Shown here: one piece after another, positions 8,557 to 14,023 of the stretch | Layout: every line of letters begins with the position of its first letter | How positions within the stretch are numbered: the first letter of the stretch is position 1 | Position numbers and translations under genes: made by a program | Source of the DNA: Planctomycetota bacterium | Lineage (GTDB): Bacteria > Planctomycetota > PUPC01 > JACPCR01 | DNA: 18,435 nt | Direction: 5' to 3' | Assembly: GCA_030740295.1 (NCBI GenBank) | Contig: JASLXP010000576.1 | Span: forward strand, 1 to 18,435 | The notes under the pieces: model-generated | Database searches by the model: none | Told to the model about the DNA's origin: nothing | Seen by the model: the letters and a program-made list of their open reading frames with translations, nothing else

Positions 8557-8595
8557 AATAAAGCCATCCGGTCGGCCGGATGGCTTTATTTTTTT
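8557..8595 (+). terminator. Strong intrinsic terminator of pheT
   Basis: A perfect 15-bp stem (8557-8571 with 8576-8590, core AAAGCCATCCGG / CCGGATGGCTTT) closes on a TCGG tetraloop and runs into a T7 tract ending at 8595. It begins 20 bases after the pheT stop. On the minus strand the same hairpin is followed by TTTGTT, so it may also terminate the small HMA gene, whose stop lies at 8606. Confidence 0.93.
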
Positions 8596-8605
8596 ATGGG
8601 TGATC

Positions 8606-8917
8606 TTATTCCTTTGGCTTGACTGCTGACGCGGTAAAGCGTGTGGAGTCATTGAAGTTCTTCAGGAATTTTTCCACGTCTGCGTCTTTCTTGAAGTTGA
8701 CCTTGGCGACCCATTTCTTGGTGTCCAGCTTCATTTTGACGACCCCGTCATAATTGCTGATGGCGGTGCGCACGGCAGCGCCGCAATTCGTGGCTCACGT
8801 GGCCCCCTTGATATTGAACGAAACCGATTTGCTTGTATCCGCAGCTTGTAGCGGGGCAAAAGAATACCCGCTGACCAAGGCCGCTGCGATAGCCGTCATA
8901 AGCAGTTTAGTGCGCAT
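8606..8917 (-). CDS. Small periplasmic HMA-domain protein with in-frame UGA, candidate selenoprotein
   Basis: Read through one TGA (8795-8797), this frame gives 103 residues ending at TAA 8606-8608. A signal peptide (M-R-T-K-L-L-M-T-A-I-A-A-A-L, cleavage near P-L-Q-A-A) is followed by a heavy-metal-associated domain: strand S-V-S-F-N-I-K, motif G-A-T-UGA-A-T-N-C-G-A-A-V, helix R-T-A-I-S-N-Y-D-G-V, two strands (K-M-K-L-D and A-K-V-N-F), a second helix D-V-E-K-F-L-K, and strand F-T-A-S-A-V. The UGA is codon 41, where HMA proteins (MerP, CopZ type) have the first metal-binding Cys, so a selenocysteine/Cys pair (U41, C45) would bind or reduce a soft metal. The spacing is U-x3-C, one residue more than the usual C-x2-C. 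AAGGAG lies 7 bases before the ATG at 8917 and settles the start; the frame open to 9010 has no such site. A nonsense mutation or a base error are the alternatives. Hairpins after the UGA are listed separately. Confidence 0.75.
8745..8785 (-). promoter_or_regulatory. Candidate bacterial SECIS hairpins downstream of the UGA
   Basis: Bacterial SECIS elements lie inside the coding region, with the apical loop roughly 16-37 bases after the UGA and a G among the first loop bases. Two hairpins fit in part. The first (8771-8785) is TGCGGC-GCT-GCCGTG, six pairs including two G-U, with loop GCU starting 16 bases after the UGA. The second (8745-8766) pairs CCG and CAT with ATG and CGG around a C-A mismatch; its 8-base loop CAGCAATT starts 36 bases after. 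The assignment is tentative, since GC-rich coding sequence often folds. Confidence 0.35.
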
Positions 8918-8947
8918 ATGACATCTCCTTGTGATGACTGAAACGAC

Positions 8948-8979
8948 AAAAACGACACCGAGCGATGTTCTCGGCGTCG
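8948..8979 (-). terminator. Intrinsic terminator upstream of the HMA gene
   Basis: Read on the minus strand, CGACGCCGAG pairs with CTCGGTGTCG (10 pairs, one of them G-U) around an AACATCG loop, followed directly by UUUUU (8952-8948). It lies 165 bases after the stop of the sulfatase-fold gene and only about 30 bases before the start of the HMA gene, so it should separate the two transcripts. A second small hairpin, GGAAAA with TTTTCC (8979-8998), abuts it. Confidence 0.75.
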
Positions 8980-8981
8980 GA

Positions 8982-9010
8982 AAACTAGCGACTTTTCCCC
9001 GGATAGCCAA
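8982..9010 (-). promoter_or_regulatory. Weak candidate promoter for the HMA gene, overlapping the terminator
   Basis: On the minus strand TTGGCT (9010-9005) and TAGTTT (8987-8982) are 17 bases apart. They would start transcription inside the terminator hairpin, destroying it in the new transcript. The boxes match the consensus only moderately (4/6 and 3/6). The proposal is attractive mainly because the 30 bases between terminator and start codon leave no room for a promoter. Confidence 0.22.
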
Positions 9011-9143
9011 CTTTCTGGCAGATCCGGAGAAGGCTCAACATAGTGAGTCGGGGATGGGCAAGCAGGATTACATGAGTCGCCAAAAGAGAAGCAGATATTC
9101 GAAAGAGGCTTTTACGATCTGTCCCGGATCAATGCAACGGCCT

Positions 9144-10505
9144 TCAGGAATCCCGAAATCTTGACCGGAAGCTCTCTACCATATCCGGTGGTCCACCGTT
9201 GTTCCCGATGAACTCGAGGAACGCATCGTAGAGTCTCCTGGCATGACCTGCCTCGGAGTCGAAACGGTTCACATTCTGAAGAGGGTCGTCAGGCAAGTAG
9301 AAGAGCTTGTCGGGCGCGGAATCTTTTTCCAACAGCAGTGTCCATTCACCGTCAGTGACACTTCCCTGGGGATGGCCGCCGTCCGGGCTCCAGCCGCCTG
9401 CCCAGGCACCGTGAGTAATGACATATTCGTGGCCAATATCACTTCCTTCCAACAAGTTTGGATTCAGACCTCTTCCTTCGATCTGATCATCAGATTCAAT
9501 GCCAAAAGCATTCAGCACCGTAGCAGGAATATCGATGATCGAAGTAAGAGCTTCAGTGCGCCTCGGGGCTGCATCGGGGTGATAGATAGCGAGAGGAATG
9601 TGGGCCACCTCTTCATACATATCGAAGTTCTTCGCTACCAGGCCGTGTTCTCCCAGCAGGAAACCGTGATCAGCCATAAAGATGATCATGGTATTTTCCA
9701 TCAGTCCCATGTTCTCAATCTTCCTCAACAGGTGACCGACCCAGGTGTCCACGAGGCTTGCCTCGGCCCGATAAAGCGCTGCCGCACGTCTCGTGGTGCG
9801 TTCATCCATGTGGTTCGGACCATATGGCGGATAGATGGGCTCAGGGCCGTCATAATCCTCAGGATCGAAACGCCGCACATACCATTCAGGGGGATCCCAG
9901 GGCTCATGCGGATCGAAGGTGTCCACCATCAGGTAAAAACCGTCGTGCTGGTAGTTTTTCTCCAGCCAATCGCACGCGGTATTCATGGTGCGGGCGACAA
10001 AGGTGTCCTCCTCGCTTGCCCGAAACTGAACGTTCTTAAGATGATGTTCCAGGCCCTGCGGCAGTTTATCCGGATGGGTACGCGTGAATTCACGGTATCG
10101 CTGCGATTGTTTCGAATCGTAAGGGTACGGCTGTGTGTTCAGAAGATCCGACTCTTGTCCTCTCACCCATTCCCAGCCGGTAAATCCTCGCTGGTAGAGG
10201 AAACCATCTTTCAGATGATGCGGTGTATCCGCGATCATCATGCTGGTGATGCCTGCACCTGTGAGGCGATCTGAGATCACCGGAATTCTTCGATTCAGCG
10301 GCTCCCAGCCCCGGCGGCACATGCCCACCTGCCCGGTCACCAGTTCGCCACGAATGGGCACAGTCGGGAAACTGCACACATAGGCCCTGTCAAATACTAC
10401 GCTGCGCGCGAAGAAGGCGTCCAGTGATGGTGTGTGTGCCTGGCCGCCGAAAATGGAGAGGTTATCTCTCCGGAATGTGTCCGAAATAATATGGATGACG
10501 TTCAT
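9144..10505 (-). CDS. Sulfatase-fold hydrolase with Thr at the nucleophile position
   Basis: A 453-residue member of the alkaline phosphatase/sulfatase superfamily. Metal-site motifs are present: S-D-T-F-R-R-D (D9, D14) near the start and M-A-D-H-G-F-L-L-G-E-H-G further on, as well as D-P-H-E-P-W. The signature that normally reads C/S-x-P-x-R...TG, where the Cys or Ser becomes formylglycine, here reads T48-V-P-I-R-G-E-L-V-T-G. Cys44 lies at the wrong distance to replace it. The enzyme therefore cannot be a standard formylglycine sulfatase; Thr nucleophiles occur in phosphodiesterases of the superfamily, so phosphoester or phosphonate chemistry is possible. No signal peptide is seen. The open frame extends 20 codons upstream to 10565, but that extension is encoded by one arm of an inverted repeat and lies outside the fold, so I chose the ATG at 10505. 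Neither ATG has a clear ribosome binding site. It follows the propeller gene on the same strand. Confidence 0.85.
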   Translation of the reverse strand: MNVIHIISDTFRRDNLSIFGGQAHTPSLDAFFARSVVFDRAYVCSFPTVPIRGELVTGQVGMCRRGWEPLNRRIPVISDRLTGAGITSMMIADTPHHLKDGFLYQRGFTGWEWVRGQESDLLNTQPYPYDSKQSQRYREFTRTHPDKLPQGLEHHLKNVQFRASEEDTFVARTMNTACDWLEKNYQHDGFYLMVDTFDPHEPWDPPEWYVRRFDPEDYDGPEPIYPPYGPNHMDERTTRRAAALYRAEASLVDTWVGHLLRKIENMGLMENTMIIFMADHGFLLGEHGLVAKNFDMYEEVAHIPLAIYHPDAAPRRTEALTSIIDIPATVLNAFGIESDDQIEGRGLNPNLLEGSDIGHEYVITHGAWAGGWSPDGGHPQGSVTDGEWTLLLEKDSAPDKLFYLPDDPLQNVNRFDSEAGHARRLYDAFLEFIGNNGGPPDMVESFRSRFRDS

Positions 10506-10524
10506 TTTATTTTTGGGTGATGGT

Positions 10525-10603
10525 GTAGCCGCAGGCTGCTGCCAGACTGTGAGCCTGGAATACATTTACACGAGCTCACAGGCTGGCAGCAGCCCGTGGC
10601 TAC
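10525..10603. repeat. Imperfect inverted repeat (30-bp arms), REP-like
   Basis: Left arm 10525-10554 and right arm 10574-10603 are inverted copies matching at 27 of 30 positions (core GGCTGCTGCCAG), separated by a 19-base loop. The element fills nearly all of the gap between the propeller gene (stop 10605) and the sulfatase-fold gene (start 10505). There is no U-tract, so a plain intrinsic terminator is unlikely. An intergenic palindrome of REP or REPIN type, or an mRNA-stabilising hairpin, fits better. No second copy occurs in this window. Confidence 0.8.
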
Positions 10604-10604
10604 G

Positions 10605-12110
10605 TTATTCGGGGATACGATTCAATGTGTAATAGGCTTCCTTGTGCAGGAGCTGCTTCCCGTCTGCAGAACGCAGAGCTGTCAGCTTGAGCTCGTGCAC
10701 GTAGTATGGCTCAAGCCCATCGATGACAAGCCTGACTGATCTTTTGTCCTCGCCGATTGTTGCACTCACAACTTGCAGTGCCTTCTGGTTTGTCGGTTTG
10801 TCGCCGTATTTCTGGTGGTGGTGATACGTCCAGCATTTCATCTGGTACGAGTCGATTCTGCCTGCTGTGGCAGGATCGAGTTCTTCTGTAAAGGACACAT
10901 TAAAGCCATCCGGATTCGCTTTCATTTCCAGGATCTCGAAAGGAGTCTTGCCTGTCCAGACCACGCGCTGCAAGCCGTGACGGCTTCCCCAACCACGGGC
11001 GGTCTGGCCGACAAACAGTGAGCCGTCGTGGCCCCAGGCCAGTCGAAGTGAGCCTTGAGTTAGGCCCCTTCTGAATGGGTAACACGCGCCCTGATATTCT
11101 CCGCCAATCTTCTCGAGCGATACGCGTATCAGGATTCCGGTCGTGTTGTCACAGACAATGAACTGCTTATCAAAAGGCCCAAACTTGCCGTCGTTCATAC
11201 CGAACTTGGCCTCGCCGTGAGAGCGCCCCATCTGCGGGTAGGGAAACCAGCAGGCCGGAGCGAGGATCTCTTTCATATTCTTCGCCGCCTCCCCCCAGAG
11301 GACGCCGCTCTTCAGGCCTTCAGGTTCTTTCATCGGCGAGTTCGGCAGATTGCACGAACGGAACCCGAACGGATTGCCCTGGAAACTGCCGGGCTTGAGG
11401 TGCGAAAGCTTGCACACCGCCACCCAGTCGCCCTGGTTATCGGTATAAAAGACGTCGCCCGCGTCGTTCATGCCGAGCCCGGCCGGCGAACGCAGTCCAA
11501 CGCAAACCGGATGCAATTTGCCTTCACGGTCTACTTTAACTGCCCAGCCGCGCCAGGCTGCTTTCCCCTCAGGCTCACCGCCAAACGGGCGGTTCAGAGT
11601 GATCCAGAAATTGCCTTCGAGGTCGACCTGCGGCCCGAAGGCGAACTCGTGATAGTTGCCGCTGATACCCCACCCCCGATTGAAAGTTTCGACCTCGTCG
11701 ATGATTTCATCGCCGTCCGTGTCGCGCACGCGGGTCAGTTCACCGCGCTGCACCATGTACATCCACTCCTTTTCTATATGGATGCCGAGAGGCTCGTTGA
11801 GGCCTAATAGGAACCTTTTGTACCTGATGGCTTTTGACGCATCGTCTTTCTCGTTTGCCGGCTTGGCCAGTGCAGGTGGGTCTGCGTAAGGATTGTCGAT
11901 GATCCACACTTCGCCGCGCCGCGTGCATGCGACCAGTCGGGTCTTTTCTTTGTCGAGCCAGTCCAGGCCGCCAGCCTCCATCACCACACCCGGAGGAGCA
12001 GGAATAGTGATCAAACGATAGTAATCTTCTTCTTTGGGAGGAGTTTCTGCGAATGAAGAGCAAGCACAGAGAATGAGAAACTGCGGAAGGATTGAATTCT
12101 TGTTTTTCAT
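10605..12110 (-). CDS. Secreted sorbosone-dehydrogenase-like beta-propeller protein
   Basis: A 501-residue protein with an N-terminal signal sequence (M-K-N-K-N-S-I-L-P-Q-F-L-I-L, probable cleavage after C-S-S-F-A). Next comes a propeller with the pattern of the 'membrane-bound dehydrogenase' proteins expanded in Planctomycetes: A-G-G-L-D-W-L, N-E-P-L-G-I-H, D-T-D-G-D-E-I-I-D-E-V, Y-H-E-F-A-F-G-P, L-R-S-P-A-G-L-G and G-H-D-G-S-L-F-V-G-Q. The D-T-D-G-D segment looks like a calcium loop. About the last 90 residues form a separate beta-rich domain. The C-terminal c-type haem motif (CxxCH) of many relatives is absent. Likely role: periplasmic binding or oxidation of a sugar, inferred from family only. 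It begins 13 bases after the shifted-frame end of the upstream sulfatase, so the two are probably co-transcribed. No clear ribosome binding site precedes the ATG. Confidence 0.82.
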   Translation of the reverse strand: MKNKNSILPQFLILCACSSFAETPPKEEDYYRLITIPAPPGVVMEAGGLDWLDKEKTRLVACTRRGEVWIIDNPYADPPALAKPANEKDDASKAIRYKRFLLGLNEPLGIHIEKEWMYMVQRGELTRVRDTDGDEIIDEVETFNRGWGISGNYHEFAFGPQVDLEGNFWITLNRPFGGEPEGKAAWRGWAVKVDREGKLHPVCVGLRSPAGLGMNDAGDVFYTDNQGDWVAVCKLSHLKPGSFQGNPFGFRSCNLPNSPMKEPEGLKSGVLWGEAAKNMKEILAPACWFPYPQMGRSHGEAKFGMNDGKFGPFDKQFIVCDNTTGILIRVSLEKIGGEYQGACYPFRRGLTQGSLRLAWGHDGSLFVGQTARGWGSRHGLQRVVWTGKTPFEILEMKANPDGFNVSFTEELDPATAGRIDSYQMKCWTYHHHQKYGDKPTNQKALQVVSATIGEDKRSVRLVIDGLEPYYVHELKLTALRSADGKQLLHKEAYYTLNRIPE

Positions 12111-12123
12111 CTAATCGATCATA

Positions 12124-12337
12124 TCAGGGAGGCTGCAAATCCTGAGTGTCATCCTTCGCTTCAGACTCCATTTCATTGATCACCTGCAGGGCCGAGGTGT
12201 TGGAGCGATTGAGCGGGTCTGTAAGGAACCTTGAGATCGTTCGGTAGTGCTCAACTACCGGGCTGTGCGGGTAGAGCTTGCTGAAGGGCTGGTGGTACTC
12301 TTCGGCCGCCAGAAATCCTTTGGTATTCGGGAAGGTA
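12124..12337 (-). other. Shifted-frame C-terminal tail of the sulfatase (apparent frameshift)
   Basis: After about 12335 the sulfatase frame becomes R/P/Q-rich and stops at 12251, whereas the frame reached by skipping one base stays open to TGA 12124-12126. That tail reads T-K-G-F-L-A-A-E-E-Y-H-Q-P-F-S-K-L-Y and continues to I-N-E-M-E-S-E-A-K-D-D. It has mostly G or C at third codon positions and ends 13 bases before the propeller gene, as expected for an operon. The shifted frame has a TAG just before 12384, so the switch must fall between there and about 12320. An ATG at 12384 in this frame lacks a ribosome binding site, so a separate gene is less likely. The cause may be a real mutation, a base error, or +1 frameshifting at C-T-T-C-C-C. 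Confidence 0.55.
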
Positions 12338-13639
12338 CAGCTTGCCCCGCATGCGGCCGACAATCTCACTGCAGTTGTCTTCATCTACCAGATTCTGCCG
12401 CTCATCGGGATCGTCGTTCAGGCTGTAAAGCTCGTGTGGGCCGTACGGGTAACGATGAACGTATTTCCATTCGTGATCCCGGATCATTCGAACGGGCCCG
12501 TATTCATCGCAGACAACAACCTGTTCCGCCCCCTGATCAGCTTCACCTCGCAACGCTGCAGCGAAGCTCCGTCCCGGCAGTTGATCCGCATCGGGATTTT
12601 CGAAACCGAGGTAATCAAGAATGGTCGGCATGAAATCATACTGGCTGCAGAGCCCTTCATGCAGCACGCCCTGCGGCACTCGGCCCGGCATTGAGGCGAT
12701 AAACGGTATCTTGACGGACGTGTCATACATGTTGACTGGGAACGTGCCGTTGCCCTTGCCCCAGATGCCATGATGGCCCATGTTCATTCCATTATCGGAA
12801 AGGAAGACGACCAGCGTGTTGTCCCTGATGCCCATCTCGTCGAGCTTGTCGATCAAACGCCCGATGTTCGCGTCCATTGCGGTTACCGCGGTGAAGTAGC
12901 CCGTGAGCTGTTTACGGCGATGTTCGGGCGAATGCTTCCACTGGGCCCAGGGGTGGACCGGCTCGTCCGGCACCGATTCAAACGGGCAGTCTGCGTAGGT
13001 CGCCCAGATGTCTTCGGGATGATTATCCTCACTCCACGGCGAGTGCGGCGCAGTGTAATGGACGCTCAGACAGAACGGCTTTTCAGAGCCTTGCTGACGG
13101 TCGAGAAAGTCGATGGCTTTGTCCGTGAAATAGTCAGTAACGTATTGCGTGCGATTCACCAGTTCGGAGCTGTTCTCAAACATGAAATAGTTTTTGTAGT
13201 TGTCTCCCCCGAGCGAATGCGCAAACCAATAGGAGTGCCCCTTCTGAGGGGTGCCGCTGTCTCCCAGATGCCATTTACCGGAAAGGCCGCATGCGTAACC
13301 GTTTGCCGCGAGGATGTCAGTGAATCCTGTCATTCCTTCGAGGTATTCAATGGGACGATCCTTGCCACACCAGGTGACCCCGTCCTCAACCTCAATGTTT
13401 CCGGACTTCAGCCAATCGTGGACGCCATGCTGCGAAGGGATACGTCCGGTAAGAAAAGAAGCCCTCGCCGGTGAACAGACCGGCGACGCGCAGAAGAAAT
13501 TTGCAAACCGCGTTCCGCCTGCAGCGAGGGCATCGAGGTTAGGTGTCCGCAGCTCGTTGTTGCCCGCGCACCCCAAAGCCCAGGGGCCCTGGTCGTCGGA
13601 CAGAATGATCAGGATGTTCGGATTGGATGTTTCAGGCAT
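12251..13639 (-). CDS. Type I sulfatase (S1 family), formylglycine-dependent
   Basis: The uninterrupted frame gives 462 residues. It has the N-terminal metal site L-S-D-D-Q-G (D15, D16), the formylglycine signature C55-S-P-A-R-A-S-F-L-T-G-R with all canonical residues, the second metal site F-L-S-D-N-G-M-N-M-G-H-H-G with the following Lys, and the family C-terminal H-E-L-Y-S-L-N-D-D-P-D-E-R-Q-N-L. It should hydrolyse sulfate esters, probably of a polysaccharide given the carbohydrate-active lipoprotein upstream; Cys55 needs a formylglycine-generating enzyme, not encoded here. No signal peptide is apparent, so either it acts in the cytoplasm on imported oligosaccharides or export is unrecognised. 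The start at 13639 has AAGGA 6-7 bases before the ATG. The last ~30 residues look out of frame; the true tail probably continues in the shifted frame to 12124 (see separate entry). Confidence 0.9.
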   Translation of the reverse strand: MPETSNPNILIILSDDQGPWALGCAGNNELRTPNLDALAAGGTRFANFFCASPVCSPARASFLTGRIPSQHGVHDWLKSGNIEVEDGVTWCGKDRPIEYLEGMTGFTDILAANGYACGLSGKWHLGDSGTPQKGHSYWFAHSLGGDNYKNYFMFENSSELVNRTQYVTDYFTDKAIDFLDRQQGSEKPFCLSVHYTAPHSPWSEDNHPEDIWATYADCPFESVPDEPVHPWAQWKHSPEHRRKQLTGYFTAVTAMDANIGRLIDKLDEMGIRDNTLVVFLSDNGMNMGHHGIWGKGNGTFPVNMYDTSVKIPFIASMPGRVPQGVLHEGLCSQYDFMPTILDYLGFENPDADQLPGRSFAAALRGEADQGAEQVVVCDEYGPVRMIRDHEWKYVHRYPYGPHELYSLNDDPDERQNLVDEDNCSEIVGRMRGKLYLPEYQRISGGRRVPPALQQALPAQPGS

Positions 13640-13681
13640 TGGGTTCCTTTGACCTGGTGGTGGTGCTCCGTCAGTTTAATC

Positions 13682-13706
13682 GTCTGTGGTTCTCAGTATC
13701 ACAGAC
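13682..13706. promoter_or_regulatory. Dyad upstream of the sulfatase gene
   Basis: GTCTGTG (13682-13688) and CACAGAC (13700-13706) form a 7-bp inverted repeat with an 11-base spacer, 43 bases upstream of the sulfatase start. It could be an operator. On the plus strand it is followed by TATTTATTTATTT and could act as a weak terminator. The A/T-rich stretch 13707-13724 separates it from the palindromic element. Confidence 0.3.
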
Positions 13707-13724
13707 TATTTATTTATTTAGTAT

Positions 13725-14003
13725 CTGTTACGGATATGACTCTGGTCACGTCCGGGGCCTGCCCCCGGCGAGCCATGATTGGTGGCTAGATCGAGAGTCC
13801 CAGCAGTACCTTGCCAACAGCGCATCAACTCCAACAACCGAAAAAGTGCTCCAAACGCCCGCAAGCGGGCGTTTGGAGCACTTTTTCGGTTGTTGGAGTT
13901 GATGCGCTGTTGGCATTATTGGAGTTGTCTTTTGGTTTCTAGCTGTCAATCATCGCGCCACGGGGGCAGGCCCCGTGGAGGCGGAAAAACGTATCCGTAA
14001 CAG
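13725..14003. mobile_element. MITE-like palindromic element (~279 bp), non-coding
   Basis: Outer terminal inverted repeats begin CTGTTACGGATA (13725-13736) and end TATCCGTAACAG (13992-14003). They continue inward imperfectly for about 65 bases, sharing GGGGCCTGCCCCCG and ATGATTG. Inside lies a perfect palindrome with 51-bp arms (13812-13862 and 13865-13915) and a 2-base centre. ACTATTTATT occurs on both sides (13705-13714 and 14006-14015) and may be a target duplication, though it is set back from the left end by 10 bases. No credible gene lies inside; the short open frames here are products of the palindrome. It sits between the lipoprotein gene and the sulfatase gene. Its core, A5-GTGCTCC...GGAGCAC-T5, is also a bidirectional terminator shape. 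Confidence 0.72.
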
Positions 14004-14023
14004 GAACTATTTATTCGGCCTCG

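Noticed and set aside
8795..9010. 71-residue minus-strand frame ending at the UGA, starting at 9010
   Set aside because: The ribosome binding site AAGGAG is placed for the ATG at 8917, where a signal peptide starts; the upstream part covers the terminator hairpin.
9243..10274. Long plus-strand open frame of 343 codons
   Set aside because: It is antisense to the sulfatase-fold gene, whose metal-site and signature motifs are clear; the plus-strand translation shows no family motifs.
10367..10380. Cys44 of the sulfatase-fold protein as a possible formylglycine residue
   Set aside because: It is six residues before the signature Pro instead of two, so it does not fit the modification motif.
12247..12694. 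Plus-strand frames of 128 and 138 codons
   Set aside because: Shadows of the sulfatase C-terminal half; no motifs and no ribosome binding sites.
13627..14000. Several short open frames on both strands around the palindrome
   Set aside because: They mirror each other because of the inverted repeats and show no coding character.
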